Assembly: GCA_902524345.1 (NCBI GenBank)
Contig: CABZCX010000005.1
Location: forward strand, 27,393 to 91,392
Reading direction: 5' to 3'
DNA length: 64,000 nt
Source of the DNA: an uncultured Pelagibacteraceae bacterium
GTDB lineage: Bacteria; Pseudomonadota; Alphaproteobacteria; Pelagibacterales; Pelagibacteraceae
Shown piece after piece: positions 10,845 through 21,940 of the stretch. The notes under the pieces are model-generated. The model worked only from the letters and a program-made list of their open reading frames with translations, made no database searches and was not told the DNA's origin. The stretch's first letter is position 1; the number at the start of each line of letters is the position of its first letter. The translations under genes were made by a program, and so were the position numbers.

Positions 10845-12287
10845 ATGGATACAAGAGAAAAAGATATAGAAAAGTTAAAAGATTATAAGTATGGTTTTAC
10901 AACTGATATAGAAAACATTAAAGCTCCAAAAGGCTTAAATGAAGATGTCATCAAGTTTATTTCTAATATTAAAAAAGAACCACAGTGGATGTTAGACTTT
11001 AGATTAAAAGCTTTTGAGCGATTAAAACTTTTAAAAGAACCTAATTGGCAAAAACCAAAATATCCTAAAATTGATTATCAAGACTTATATTACTACTCAG
11101 CACCAAAAAGCATGAAGGACAAACCAAAAAGTTTAGACGAGCTTGACCCTAAACTTTTAGAGACTTATAAAAAACTTGGGATACCATTACAGGAACAAGC
11201 TAGACTAAATGGAATTGCTGTCGATGCTGTATTTGACTCTGTTTCAGTAGCAACTACTTTTAAGGGTGAATTGACTAAACATGGAATAATTTTTTGCTCA
11301 ATGTCAGAGGCTATTCAAAAACATCCTGATCTAGTAAAAAAATATTTAGGTACTGTAATACCAGTCACTGATCATTTCTTTGCTACACTAAATTCTGCTG
11401 TTTTCACAGATGGTTCGTTTGTTTATATTCCTGAAGGTGTTAAGTGTCCAATGGAACTATCGACTTATTTTAGAATTAATGCATCAGAGACAGGACAGTT
11501 CGAAAGAACATTAATCATTGCTGATAAAGGCAGTTACGTAAGTTATCTCGAGGGATGTACTGCTCCAATGAGAGATGAAAACCAATTACATGCAGCGAAT
11601 GTAGAATTAATTGCCTTAGACGATGCGGAAATAAAATATTCAACAGTACAAAATTGGTATCCAGGCGATGAAAACGGCAAGGGAGGAATTTATAATTTTG
11701 TAACTAAAAGAGGCTTATGTAAGGGAAAAAATTCTAAAATTTCTTGGACACAAGTTGAAACTGGTTCAGCTATAACTTGGAAATATCCAAGCTGTATATT
11801 AAAGGGTGATAATTCAATTGGTGAATTTTATTCTATAGCAATTACAAATAATCATCAAAAAGCAGACACTGGAACAAAAATGATTCATCTAGGAAAAAAT
11901 ACCAAAAGTAAAATAATTTCCAAAGGTATAAGCGCTGGATTCTCAGACATGACTTATAGAGGTTTAGTGGATATTAATTCAAAAGCCAAAAATTCTAGTA
12001 ACTATACACAATGTGATTCTTTATTAATGGGTAACAAGTGTGGTGCGCACACAGTACCCTATATAAAAAATAAAAATTTTGATTCAAATATTGCACATGA
12101 AGCCACAACATCAAAAATTAGCGAAGAACAATTACATTATTGTCAACAAAGAGGACTTAATCCTGAGGAAGCTGTTGGATTAATTGTTAATGGTTTTTGC
12201 AAGGAAGTACTACAACAATTACCAATGGAGTTTGCAGTGGAAGCTCAGAAGCTTGTAGGTATTAGCTTAGAGGGGAGTGTTGGTTAG
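10845..12287 (+). CDS. sufB: Fe-S cluster assembly protein SufB
   Basis: Characteristic SufB sequence ([38 protein letters not shown]). Confidence 0.96.
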   Translation: MDTREKDIEKLKDYKYGFTTDIENIKAPKGLNEDVIKFISNIKKEPQWMLDFRLKAFERLKLLKEPNWQKPKYPKIDYQDLYYYSAPKSMKDKPKSLDELDPKLLETYKKLGIPLQEQARLNGIAVDAVFDSVSVATTFKGELTKHGIIFCSMSEAIQKHPDLVKKYLGTVIPVTDHFFATLNSAVFTDGSFVYIPEGVKCPMELSTYFRINASETGQFERTLIIADKGSYVSYLEGCTAPMRDENQLHAANVELIALDDAEIKYSTVQNWYPGDENGKGGIYNFVTKRGLCKGKNSKISWTQVETGSAITWKYPSCILKGDNSIGEFYSIAITNNHQKADTGTKMIHLGKNTKSKIISKGISAGFSDMTYRGLVDINSKAKNSSNYTQCDSLLMGNKCGAHTVPYIKNKNFDSNIAHEATTSKISEEQLHYCQQRGLNPEEAVGLIVNGFCKEVLQQLPMEFAVEAQKLVGISLEGSVG

Positions 12288-13021
12288 TGCTTAAAATAAA
12301 CAATTTAAATGCCAATGTTGAAAATAAATCTATATTGAGGGAATTTTCTTTAAATATAAATCCTGGCGAAGTTCATGCAATTATGGGTCCTAACGGGTCA
12401 GGAAAAAGCACATTATCTAATATTCTATCAGGAAAAAAAGGGTACGAAGTATCAGGTGAAATTTTATTTGAAAATAAAAATTTATTTGATTTTGAGACAG
12501 AAGAAAGAGCGCATAAAGGAATATTTTTAGCTTTTCAATATCCTTTAGAAATTCCAGGAGTAAATACAAATATATTTTTAAAAACATCACTGAATGCAAT
12601 TAGAAAAGCACGTGGAGAAAAAGAATTAGATGCAATTGAATTTTTAAAGCTTGTTAAACAAAAAGCTAAAGAATTAAAATTTGATGAGGAAAAACTTAAC
12701 AGACAATTAAATGTTGGATTTTCAGGTGGAGAAAAAAAGAAAAATGAAATTTTACAAATGTCTATGTTAGCTCCAAAATTATCTATTTTAGATGAGACAG
12801 ACTCAGGTTTGGACATAGATGCTTTAAAAATAGTAGCCGATGGAGTTAATACTTTAAGAAACAAGAATAATTCTTTTTTAATAATTACTCACTATCAAAG
12901 GTTACTAGATTACATAAAACCTGACTTTGTTCATGTCTTAATGAATGGAAAAATAATTAGATCTGGTGGCCCAGAACTAGCAATTGAATTAGAAAAAAAA
13001 GGATACGAAAGTTTTCATTAA
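12287..13021 (+). CDS. sufC: Fe-S cluster assembly ATPase SufC
   Basis: Walker A GPNGSGKST, FSGGEKKKNEILQM, LDETDSGLDID; likely GTG start. Confidence 0.96.
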   Translation: MLKINNLNANVENKSILREFSLNINPGEVHAIMGPNGSGKSTLSNILSGKKGYEVSGEILFENKNLFDFETEERAHKGIFLAFQYPLEIPGVNTNIFLKTSLNAIRKARGEKELDAIEFLKLVKQKAKELKFDEEKLNRQLNVGFSGGEKKKNEILQMSMLAPKLSILDETDSGLDIDALKIVADGVNTLRNKNNSFLIITHYQRLLDYIKPDFVHVLMNGKIIRSGGPELAIELEKKGYESFH

Positions 13022-14269
13022 ATGAGCGATCAATTACAGTCAGATTTTGATAAATTAGTAAAAACTTCAAAATTTTCTAGTGAGGAAATTAAGTTTAAAA
13101 AAAATTTTTTGAATAATTTTATTAAAAACGGTTTTCCAAATAGAAAGCAAGAAGATTGGAAGTTTTTAGATATTAGTCAGATTATAAAAAAGAATATTGG
13201 CGATTTAAGTTTTTTCAATGACTATTCACAATCAAATAAAATTGATTCATCTGTTTTAGTTGATGGTTTGGAACATAATAAGATTATATTCATAAATGGA
13301 AAAATTGAAAAAATTGATTTTAACCTCGAAGACAAAAATAAAATTGAAATAATTGATGAAACTAAAAATGATATATCATTTGATTATAAAAATTCATTAA
13401 TTGATTTGAATAGTGCATTTATAGATAAAATTTTTAAGATTTTAATTAAAAAAAATTATTCTCTGAAGAAACCTTTGATGATTTATCATTTAACAAATGA
13501 TAAAATAAAGTCCACTAATATCAATTTGAGATTAGATTTTGAATTAGGTGAAAATAGTTGTTTAAAACTGATTGATTATTTTGCTAACACCACAGTGAAA
13601 AACTTTATTAATATTTTTTATAACTTCAATTTAGAAAAAGACTCAATCCTGAAAAACTATAAAATTGATAAATTTAGAAATAATAATTTAAAATACTCTT
13701 TTAACAATATTGATCAGGATAATAATAGTGTTTCAGAAACATTTATATTATCTGCTGGTTCAGATTATTTTAAAAATGATATTAATTGTAATTTAAATGG
13801 TGAGTATTCATCAGCATTCATTAACGGTATTTTTTTCTTAAAGGAAAATCAACAACACGAAATTAGAACTACAGTCAATCATTTAGTAGAAAACACAAAA
13901 AGTTATCAGCTTATTAAAAGTGTTCTTGGAAAAAATTCAAAATCTGCATATCAAGGAAGAATATTTGTAAATTCAAAAGCCCAAAAAACTGATGGATATC
14001 AATTGAGTAAAGCAATACTGCTCGATGAAACATCAGAGTTTAATGCAAAGCCAGAATTAGAAATTTATGCTGATGATGTAAAATGTTCTCACGGATCAGC
14101 ATCTGGTAGTTTAGATGAAAATTCAATTTTTTACTTAATGTCTCGTGGTTTGAATTATCAACAATCAAAAGAACTTTTAATTAATGGTTTTTTAATGGAT
14201 GTTGTTGAAAAGATTACAGACATAGAAATAAAAAACTTAATTACAAATATTATTGAATTAAAACAATGA
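13022..14269 (+). CDS. sufD: Fe-S cluster assembly protein SufD
   Basis: Position in operon; C-terminal ADDVKCSHGSASGSLDENSIFYLMSRGL. Confidence 0.94.
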   Translation: MSDQLQSDFDKLVKTSKFSSEEIKFKKNFLNNFIKNGFPNRKQEDWKFLDISQIIKKNIGDLSFFNDYSQSNKIDSSVLVDGLEHNKIIFINGKIEKIDFNLEDKNKIEIIDETKNDISFDYKNSLIDLNSAFIDKIFKILIKKNYSLKKPLMIYHLTNDKIKSTNINLRLDFELGENSCLKLIDYFANTTVKNFINIFYNFNLEKDSILKNYKIDKFRNNNLKYSFNNIDQDNNSVSETFILSAGSDYFKNDINCNLNGEYSSAFINGIFFLKENQQHEIRTTVNHLVENTKSYQLIKSVLGKNSKSAYQGRIFVNSKAQKTDGYQLSKAILLDETSEFNAKPELEIYADDVKCSHGSASGSLDENSIFYLMSRGLNYQQSKELLINGFLMDVVEKITDIEIKNLITNIIELKQ

Positions 14270-15483
14270 ATATAAATAACATTAGAAAAGAGTTTCCAAT
14301 TTTTGATAAAAAAATTCAGAATAATGATTTAGTTTACCTAGATAGCGCCAACTCATCTCAAAAACCTAAGGTAGTTCTAGATAGAATTAATGATTTCTAT
14401 TCTAAACAGTTTTCAAATGTAGGCAGAAGCATACATTATCTAGCTGTTGCAGCCACTAATTTGTATGAAAATACAAGAACTTCTGTACAAAAATATATAA
14501 ATGCGAAAGATAAAAATGAAATTGTATTTACTAAAGGTGCTACAGAAGCTTTAAATTTGGTCGCTAACACCTTAGGTCAAGCGATCTTGGAGCCAAATGA
14601 CGAAATTTTAATTACGGAGCTAGAACATCACTCAAATTATGTTCCATGGCATTTTTTAAGAAAATCCAAAAATATAAAAATAAAGTTTGCAGAGATAAAT
14701 GAAGACGGAGATATTCCGATTGAAAATATAGAAAAAGAAATTACAGATAAAACTAAAGTAATAGCAATAACTCATTTATCCAATGTCACTGGTGCAATTT
14801 TACCAATCAAAGAGATAACTCAATTAGCACATTCAAAGGGCATAGTTGTTGTAGTAGATGGATGTCAGGGAGGACCACATTTAAAATTAGATATGCAAGA
14901 CCTGGATTGCGATTTTTACGCAATATCATGTCATAAAATGTACGGCCCGACAGGACTTGGAGTTTTGTATGGAAAAAAGAAATGGTTAGAGCAACTTCCA
15001 CCATACCAAGGGGGTGGAGGAATGATAAATGAAGTTAAAAAAGATAGAATTTCTTATGGTGAGCTTCCAAATAAGTATGAAGCTGGAACAATGGCTACAG
15101 CTCAAGTCATCGCGTTTGACCAATCAATAAAATTTTTAGAAAGTATTGGAATTGATAATATTATTAAACATGAAAAAGAATTAATAGAATACGGCCAAGA
15201 AATTTTAAAAAAAAATAATTCTGTGAAGCTAATTGGAAATCCAAGAGAACGAGGCGGAGTTCTATCTTTTACTGTAGAAGGGGTACATCCTCATGACATT
15301 GCAACTATTCTAGATGAAACTGGAGTTGCTATTAGAGCGGGTCATCATTGTTGTCAAATACTTCATGACAAACTAGGTATACCCGCAAGTGCGCGAGCAT
15401 CATTAGGAGTTTATAATACTAAAGATGATTTAGATAAACTAAATGAAGGTATTAATAATTGTAAAAAAATTTTTGATTTATAA
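14266..15483 (+). CDS. sufS: Cysteine desulfurase SufS
   Basis: YLDSANSSQKPKVV, CHKMYGPTGLGVLYGK, RAGHHCCQ. Confidence 0.96.
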   Translation: MNINNIRKEFPIFDKKIQNNDLVYLDSANSSQKPKVVLDRINDFYSKQFSNVGRSIHYLAVAATNLYENTRTSVQKYINAKDKNEIVFTKGATEALNLVANTLGQAILEPNDEILITELEHHSNYVPWHFLRKSKNIKIKFAEINEDGDIPIENIEKEITDKTKVIAITHLSNVTGAILPIKEITQLAHSKGIVVVVDGCQGGPHLKLDMQDLDCDFYAISCHKMYGPTGLGVLYGKKKWLEQLPPYQGGGGMINEVKKDRISYGELPNKYEAGTMATAQVIAFDQSIKFLESIGIDNIIKHEKELIEYGQEILKKNNSVKLIGNPRERGGVLSFTVEGVHPHDIATILDETGVAIRAGHHCCQILHDKLGIPASARASLGVYNTKDDLDKLNEGINNCKKIFDL

Positions 15484-15947
15484 TGAACTTAAAAGAATTA
15501 TATCAAGAAATAATTTTAGAGCATGGTAAGAACCCCCGAAATTTAGGGAAAACAGAAAATTTTAATAAAGATGCAAAAGGCAATAATCCATTATGTGGAG
15601 ATAATGTACATGTATATCTAAAATTAAATGACCAAAGAAAGGTTGAGGATATTTCTTTTGAAGGAAGTGGATGTGCAATATCAATGGCATCAGCTTCTAT
15701 AATGACTGATTTGATTAAAGGTAAAAGTGATAATGAAGCTAAAGAAATAATAGAGGATTTTTTAGGAATGATAAAAGAAAATCCTAAACTTAAAAATAAT
15801 ATTTTAAAAGAGGACGATAAAACAAAATTAATGTGTTTATCAGGTGTTAAACAATATCCAATGAGAGTTAAATGTGCTACCTTATCATGGCACACTTTGG
15901 TATCTGCAATGGAAAATGATGGGAAAGAAATAACTACAGAAAATTAA
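15483..15947 (+). CDS. sufU: SufU-type Fe-S scaffold / sulfur-transfer protein
   Basis: NPLCGD, GSGCAISMASASIMTDLIKGK, RVKCATLSWHTL typical of the SufU branch. Confidence 0.88.
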   Translation: MNLKELYQEIILEHGKNPRNLGKTENFNKDAKGNNPLCGDNVHVYLKLNDQRKVEDISFEGSGCAISMASASIMTDLIKGKSDNEAKEIIEDFLGMIKENPKLKNNILKEDDKTKLMCLSGVKQYPMRVKCATLSWHTLVSAMENDGKEITTEN

Positions 15948-15949
15948 TT

Positions 15950-16246
15950 ATGGAAGTAAAAAACAAAATAATTGAGGAAATTAAAAAAATTTATGATCCT
16001 GAATTACCAGTGAACATATATGAACTTGGTTTAATTTATGATATACAAGTAAATGGTCGTAAAGCTGAAATTAAGATGACATTAACTACACCGAATTGTC
16101 CTGTTGCAGAAAGTTTACCAAAAGAAGTAAAAGAGGGTGCAATGCAAGTAGAGGGAATAGATTATGTAAATCTTGAATTGGTTTGGGATCCTCCTTGGAA
16201 TAAAGATATGATGTCAGATGCAGCGAAATTGGAGTTAAACTTATAA
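15950..16246 (+). CDS. sufT: SufT-like MIP18/DUF59 family protein
   Basis: IYDPELPVNIYELGLIYDI, TTPNCPVAESLP. Confidence 0.9.
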   Translation: MEVKNKIIEEIKKIYDPELPVNIYELGLIYDIQVNGRKAEIKMTLTTPNCPVAESLPKEVKEGAMQVEGIDYVNLELVWDPPWNKDMMSDAAKLELNL

Positions 16247-16578
16247 TGAACCCTATTATTAAATTAAGTGATAACGCAGCTTTAAGGATTAAAGAAATAA
16301 TGTCTAACGCTGAAAAAAATGCGATAGGTGTAAGAGTTTCTGTAAAATCAGGTGGTTGTGCAGGTATGTCATACGTAATGGAATACTCAAAAGAGGTAAA
16401 TCCTAATGATGAATTGATCGAAGATAAAGGAGTAAAAGTTTACATTGATTCGGCGGCAATTATGTATCTTTTAGGCACTGAGATGGATTATAAAAAGGAA
16501 GATTTCTCATCGTCATTTGTCTTCAATAATCCCAATGAAACTGAGCGTTGTGGCTGTGGAGAGTCTTTTAAAGTATAG
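16246..16578 (+). CDS. sufA: HesB/IscA/SufA family A-type Fe-S carrier
   Basis: VKSGGCAGMSY and C-terminal CGCGESF. Confidence 0.9.
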   Translation: MNPIIKLSDNAALRIKEIMSNAEKNAIGVRVSVKSGGCAGMSYVMEYSKEVNPNDELIEDKGVKVYIDSAAIMYLLGTEMDYKKEDFSSSFVFNNPNETERCGCGESFKV

Positions 16579-16634
16579 TCCCATTTTAAACATATCAGAG
16601 TTGCATTAAACGCATGGATTGATAATATCTATCT

Positions 16635-16805
16635 ATGAATGTCTTTGAAATAAGAAATTTGCAAAACAGCGAGGACAGAAAAGAGAAGAGAAAAACTTTT
16701 TTAAGATCTCTTATAAAGTCTGTTGATACTGGAGCAAATGGAACACTTGATTACATTGTTAAAAAAGGTTCTGGCAAAAACAAAATTGCTAAAACTAGAC
16801 AATAA
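16635..16805 (+). CDS. Small basic ORF (56 aa) downstream of the suf operon
   Basis: ATG 16635 to TAA 16805: MNVFEIRNLQNSEDRKEKRKTFLRSLIKSVDTGANGTLDYIVKKGSGKNKIAKTRQ; not in ORF track. Confidence 0.5.
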   Translation: MNVFEIRNLQNSEDRKEKRKTFLRSLIKSVDTGANGTLDYIVKKGSGKNKIAKTRQ

Positions 16806-16807
16806 AA

Positions 16808-18214
16808 TTAACAACTGTAATACATCTCAAACTCTATAGGATGAGGTGTGTGCTCAAAATTGTGTATTTCTTCAAACTTTAACGCAATGTAAGCATCTAT
16901 TTGATCATCAGTAAATACATTACCTTGTTTTAAGAAATCTCTATCTTTATCAAGACTTTCCATTGCTTCTCTTAAAGATCCACAAACAGTTGGAATTTTC
17001 TTAACTTCATCTTCTGATAAAGCATAAAGATCTTTATCAAATGATTTACCTGGATCAATTTTATTTTTAATTCCATCTAATCCAGCCATTAACATTGAAG
17101 CGAATGTTAAATATGGATTACCAGCAGCATCACCAAATCTAATTTCACATCTAGCTGCTTTTTTACTTAAAGTGATAGGAATTCTGCAAGATGCTGACCT
17201 GTTTCTTGCCGAATAAGCTAATAAAACTGGAGCTTCAAATCCTGGGATTAGTCTTTTGTAACTATTTGTTGTAGCATTTGAAAAAGCATTTATAGCTTTT
17301 GCATGTTTTAAAATTCCACCTATATAGTGTAAAGCTGTATCGGATAAACCAGCATATTTATCACCAGAAAATAATGCTGTATCACCTTTCCAAATCGATT
17401 GGTGAACATGCATTCCTGAACCATTATCACCTTTAACAGGTTTAGGCATAAATGTGGCTGTCTTACCAAATGAGTGAGAAACCATGTGAACAGCATATTT
17501 ATAAAGTTGTAGGTTATCTGCTTGGTCCACAAGGGTTCCAAAATACATTCCAAGCTCATGTTGGCTAGGTGCAACTTCGTGGTGGTGTTTTTCAACTTTA
17601 ATCCCCATTTCTTTCATTGCCTTTAAATATTCACTTCTCATATCCTGTTCACTATCAACAGGAGGAACTGGGAAATAACCGCCTTTAATTCCTGGTCTGT
17701 GACCCATGTTTCCATTTTCATATTCTTTGCCTGAATTGTAAGGACCTTCCTTACTATCTATTTTAAATCCAGTTTCATTCATGTCATTTTTAAATCTTAC
17801 ATCGTCGAATACAAAAAATTCAGCTTCAGGGCCAAAAAACGCTTTATCTCCAATCCCTGAACTTTTTAGGTATGCCTCAGCTTTTTTTGCTGTTCCTCTC
17901 GGATCTCTTTCGTAAGGATCTTTTTTAATTGCATCTAAAACATCGCAAAAAAGGTTTAAAGTGTTATGAGATGTAAATGGATCAACAATTGCTCTAGAAT
18001 TATCTGGTTTTAAGATCATGTCAGACTCATTAATTGCTTTCCAACCGGCTATAGATGAACCATCAAAAAAAATTCCATCTTTCAACATATCTTCATCAAC
18101 CATCTTAGCATCCATGGTCACGTGTTGAAGTTTTCCTCTTGGATCAGTGAATCTTAAATCTACGTATTCAATTTCTTTATCTTTTATAATTTTTAGTACA
18201 TTGCTCGAACTCAT
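16808..18214 (-). CDS. glnA: Glutamine synthetase type I
   Basis: [45 protein letters not shown]. Confidence 0.97.
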   Translation of the reverse strand: MSSSNVLKIIKDKEIEYVDLRFTDPRGKLQHVTMDAKMVDEDMLKDGIFFDGSSIAGWKAINESDMILKPDNSRAIVDPFTSHNTLNLFCDVLDAIKKDPYERDPRGTAKKAEAYLKSSGIGDKAFFGPEAEFFVFDDVRFKNDMNETGFKIDSKEGPYNSGKEYENGNMGHRPGIKGGYFPVPPVDSEQDMRSEYLKAMKEMGIKVEKHHHEVAPSQHELGMYFGTLVDQADNLQLYKYAVHMVSHSFGKTATFMPKPVKGDNGSGMHVHQSIWKGDTALFSGDKYAGLSDTALHYIGGILKHAKAINAFSNATTNSYKRLIPGFEAPVLLAYSARNRSASCRIPITLSKKAARCEIRFGDAAGNPYLTFASMLMAGLDGIKNKIDPGKSFDKDLYALSEDEVKKIPTVCGSLREAMESLDKDRDFLKQGNVFTDDQIDAYIALKFEEIHNFEHTPHPIEFEMYYSC

Positions 18215-18347
18215 TTATAGCCTCCGTAATTCTGTGGGTTGTGATATCAAATAAAGATTGATAAATAATCCTCTTTTACTTAATAACACCTATGCATTTT
18301 TAACATAAGTGTATAATGAAATTAGATAAATAACTAACAATTAGAAG

Positions 18348-18833
18348 TTGAAAATGACTGCAAAGGATAAAGAGCCTGTTAAAAGAGTTGAGAAGATAAT
18401 AAAGGAATTTGACGAGAAATTAAACATAAGTCTCTTAAAAACATCAGCAAGAACAGCCTTAGAGGCAGCCACTTCCTTAAATTGTGATGTTGGAGCAATC
18501 GTCAAAAGCTTACTTTTCAAGACAGACAATAAGTATGCTTTATTCTTGGTAGCTGGAGATAAAAGAGCTTCTTTAAAAAAGATAAAAAAAAATATCAAAT
18601 TTTCTGATGTTTCAATGGCTTCTGCTGATGAAGTAAAAAATATAACCGGATATACTATTGGAGGTGTTTCTCCAGTAGGTCATAAGAACAATGTTGATAT
18701 TTATATTGATAACTCATTAGAAAGATTCGACTTTTTGTTTGCTGCAGCTGGACATCCTAATTGCATATTCAAAATAAGCTTTTTAGATTTAAAAAAAATT
18801 ACAAAGGGTGTAATTGAAGATATAATAGAATGA
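18348..18833 (+). CDS. YbaK/EbsC/ProX-type aminoacyl-tRNA deacylase
   Basis: CDVGAIVKSLLF, GYTIGGVSPVGH, AAGHPNCIFKI. Confidence 0.9.
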   Translation: MKMTAKDKEPVKRVEKIIKEFDEKLNISLLKTSARTALEAATSLNCDVGAIVKSLLFKTDNKYALFLVAGDKRASLKKIKKNIKFSDVSMASADEVKNITGYTIGGVSPVGHKNNVDIYIDNSLERFDFLFAAAGHPNCIFKISFLDLKKITKGVIEDIIE

Positions 18834-19729
18834 AACAACCAAGTTTTTTTGATTATCTTTTACTAATTTTTTTAGCACTAATTTGGGCATCTGCTTTTTT
18901 TAATATCAAAATTGCTACTTACTCATTCGGACCTATTACAATTGCATTTTTGAGAGTTTTTTTTGGAGCAATACCTGTTCTAATGCTTTGTTATTACAAA
19001 AAAATAAAATTAGAAGCATTTTCCAAAGATTGGTATTGGTTTGCTATGATTGGTTTAATAAATTTAGTTGTGCCTTTTTATTTAATTGCATATGGTGTGC
19101 AATCTGTTCAAAGTAATTTAGCAGCAATATTGATGTCAACAACACCATTAAGCTCTACAATACTAGGTCATTTTTATACTAAAAATGAAAAATTTAATTT
19201 TGTTAAAACAATTGGCATTTTAATAGGTTTTTCTGGAATACTATATCTCTTTTCAGACAACATTTTAATAAACGAAAATAATATTCTATCTGCATTATTA
19301 ATCCTTCTAGGATCGACTTGCTATGTAATTGGTGGAGTCTTAACTCTTAAAATTAGTAAAAAAAAAAATGAAAATGTGACAGGTTCAATATTAATTTGGG
19401 CTGTGATAATTTTGATACCAATTGTATGTTTTGTAGAACAACCTTGGAATATAAATCCTAGATTAGATTCTACCATATCAGTGATATATTTAGGTTTTGT
19501 CTCAACAGGAATAGCATGGCTGCTAAGATTTAAAATTTTAGTAAAAAATGGATTAATCTTCCAATCACAAGTTTCTTATTTAATTCCAATTTTTGGAACA
19601 ATTTTAAGTTATATATTTTTAAAAGAGTTAATTACTTTTAAAGTTTTGATCTCTTTAATCGCTGTTTCTATTGGTATTTATTTTGTTAGACGAGCTGATA
19701 ATAAAGCGAGTAAAATTAGTGTTGATTAG
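18830..19729 (+). CDS. EamA/DMT-family transporter
   Basis: Ten-TM-like hydrophobicity, LALIWASAFFNIKIA, EamA repeats. Confidence 0.88.
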   Translation: MKQPSFFDYLLLIFLALIWASAFFNIKIATYSFGPITIAFLRVFFGAIPVLMLCYYKKIKLEAFSKDWYWFAMIGLINLVVPFYLIAYGVQSVQSNLAAILMSTTPLSSTILGHFYTKNEKFNFVKTIGILIGFSGILYLFSDNILINENNILSALLILLGSTCYVIGGVLTLKISKKKNENVTGSILIWAVIILIPIVCFVEQPWNINPRLDSTISVIYLGFVSTGIAWLLRFKILVKNGLIFQSQVSYLIPIFGTILSYIFLKELITFKVLISLIAVSIGIYFVRRADNKASKISVD

Positions 19730-19803
19730 CACAATCCAAGGTTGAAAACATTATTGACCCATTTACAACATTATCAAAAAAGTCTTTAATTATAAATATA
19801 TAA

Positions 19804-21522
19804 ATGGCTAAGAAAAAAAGGAAAAAAGCTGTAATTAAAAAAAGAAAGAAAATAAAAAAGTCGATTAAAAAAAGAAAAAAACTTAAAGCGGTACGACAAA
19901 AAAAACTTTCTTCAGTAAAAAAACCTAAAAAAATTCTTAAGTCAAAATCAACAAAACGTAAAACAAGAGGAGTAAAAATGAGTGCAGAAGCGATGAAAGT
20001 GTCATCTGTATTGGATACTTCTCATTTAAAGGTTAAATTTCCATTTAAAGCCAAATATGGAAACTACATAAATGGAAAATTTGTGGAACCTAAATCAGGC
20101 AAATATTTTGATAATGTTAGTCCGATTTCTAATGAGAAAATCTGTTCAGTTGCGCGATCAAATGAGCAAGACGTTGAAGCGGCATTAGATGCAGCTCACG
20201 CAGCTTTCCCTGAGTGGGGAAAGACAGACATCACTACAAGATCAAACATCTTGTATAAAATTGCTGATGTTTTAGAAAAAAATCTAAACTTATTAGCTGT
20301 AGCTGAATGTTTAGATAATGGAAAACCTATCAGAGAATGTATGGCAGCAGATTTGCCTTTGGTTATTGATCATTGGAGATATTTTGCTGGGGTAATTAGA
20401 GCGGAAGAAGGATCTATCGCTGAGATTGCTAATAACCAATACTCATACAATTTTCATGAACCATTAGGAGTAGTTGGTCAGATAGTTCCGTGGAATTTCC
20501 CATTATTAATGGCGACATGGAAGTTAGCACCAGCACTTGCTGCAGGAAACTGTTCAGTTTTAAAACCAGCTGAGCAAACTCCAGCATCAATTATGGTAAT
20601 GATGGAACTAATTGGAGATTTATTACCTCCAGGAGTAGTTAACATTGTTAGTGGTTTTGGATTAGAAGCAGGTAAACCTTTAGCGTCTTCTAAAAGAGTT
20701 GCTAAAGTTGCATTTACTGGTGAAACAACAACTGGAAGATTGATTATGCAGTATGCTGCACAAAACATAATTCCAATTACTTTGGAATTAGGAGGAAAAT
20801 CTCCGAATATTTTCTTTGAGGATGTTATGGAAAAAGATGATGACTTCTTTGATAAATGTATCGAAGGTTTTGTCATGTTCAATCTTAACCAAGGTGAAGT
20901 TTGTACTTGTCCAAGTAGAGCTTTAATACAAGAGTCAATCTATGATAAATTCATGGAAAGAGCTATTGCTAGAACTAAAGCTGTTGTTCAAGATAATCCT
21001 TTAAAAATGGAAACAATGATTGGAGCTCAAGCATCAGTAGAGCAAATGGAGAAGATAAAATCTTATCTAGAGCTTGGTAAAAAAGAAGGTGCTAAAGTTC
21101 TGACCGGTGGTAGCGTTGCTAAATTAAATAGTGGATTGGAGAAAGGAAACTATATCCAACCTACTGTTTTTGAAGCTAAAAACGACATGCGTATATCACA
21201 AGAGGAAATCTTTGGACCTGTTGTATCTGTGATTAAATTTAAAGATGAAGCAGAAGCATTAAAAATTGCTAATGATACTCTTTATGGTTTAGGTGCAGCT
21301 GTATGGACTAGAAATGGAAATATAGCTCACAGAATGGGAAGAGCAATACAAGCAGGGATAGTATGGACTAATTGCTATCATGCTTATCCTGCTCACTCTC
21401 CATTTGGTGGTTACAAACAATCTGGAGTTGGTAGAGAAACTCACAAAATGATGCTTAATCATTACCGACAGAATAAGAACTTACACGTTTCTTATGCTGA
21501 GAAAAAATTAGGCTTCTTTTAA
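19804..21522 (+). CDS. NAD-dependent aldehyde dehydrogenase (AldB-like), with an optional 58-aa Lys/Arg-rich N-terminal extension (internal ATG 19978)
   Basis: [27 protein letters not shown] catalytic Cys; internal AGGAGTAAAAATG start at 19978. Confidence 0.93.
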   Translation: MAKKKRKKAVIKKRKKIKKSIKKRKKLKAVRQKKLSSVKKPKKILKSKSTKRKTRGVKMSAEAMKVSSVLDTSHLKVKFPFKAKYGNYINGKFVEPKSGKYFDNVSPISNEKICSVARSNEQDVEAALDAAHAAFPEWGKTDITTRSNILYKIADVLEKNLNLLAVAECLDNGKPIRECMAADLPLVIDHWRYFAGVIRAEEGSIAEIANNQYSYNFHEPLGVVGQIVPWNFPLLMATWKLAPALAAGNCSVLKPAEQTPASIMVMMELIGDLLPPGVVNIVSGFGLEAGKPLASSKRVAKVAFTGETTTGRLIMQYAAQNIIPITLELGGKSPNIFFEDVMEKDDDFFDKCIEGFVMFNLNQGEVCTCPSRALIQESIYDKFMERAIARTKAVVQDNPLKMETMIGAQASVEQMEKIKSYLELGKKEGAKVLTGGSVAKLNSGLEKGNYIQPTVFEAKNDMRISQEEIFGPVVSVIKFKDEAEALKIANDTLYGLGAAVWTRNGNIAHRMGRAIQAGIVWTNCYHAYPAHSPFGGYKQSGVGRETHKMMLNHYRQNKNLHVSYAEKKLGFF

Positions 21523-21536
21523 ACAAATAATATATA

Positions 21537-21565
21537 CTGGCCCATGATTCGATATCATGGGCCAG
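21537..21565. repeat. Perfect 12-bp inverted repeat (stem-loop) between ALDH and DUF779
   Basis: CTGGCCCATGAT-TCGAT-ATCATGGGCCAG. Confidence 0.9.
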
Positions 21566-21574
21566 AGAAAAAAT

Positions 21575-21928
21575 ATGAAAGTATCTGCAACACGTTCGGC
21601 TTTAAGCTTATTATCTGAATTAAAAGAAAAGTATGGTGAAAAATTGATGTTTCACCAATCCGGAGGATGTTGTGATGGAAGTGCGCCTATGTGTTTTCAG
21701 GAAGGTGAATTTCCTTTAGGTGATAATGATATAAAATTAGGTGAAATTGGAGGCGTCCCGTTTTACATGAATGGAGACCAATATGAAAAATGGAAACACA
21801 CCGATTTAACAATAGATGCAGTTAAAGGTATTGGTGGAATGTTTTCACTGGATAATGGCACAGGAAGAAGATTCTTAACAAAATCTGAAATTTGTCTTGT
21901 TGTCGATAACGATAATCCAAATCATTAA
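21575..21928 (+). CDS. DUF779 domain protein
   Basis: FHQSGGCCDGSAPMCFQEGEF; start chosen at ATG 21575 because the track start 21557 lies inside the hairpin. Confidence 0.85.
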   Translation: MKVSATRSALSLLSELKEKYGEKLMFHQSGGCCDGSAPMCFQEGEFPLGDNDIKLGEIGGVPFYMNGDQYEKWKHTDLTIDAVKGIGGMFSLDNGTGRRFLTKSEICLVVDNDNPNH

Positions 21929-21940
21929 ATTTATTTAACA

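Noticed and set aside
15503-15895. 130-aa antisense ORF in sufU
   Set aside because: Shadow of conserved sufU; no initiation context.
20478-20882. 134-aa antisense ORF in the ALDH gene
   Set aside because: Shadow of a conserved ALDH frame.
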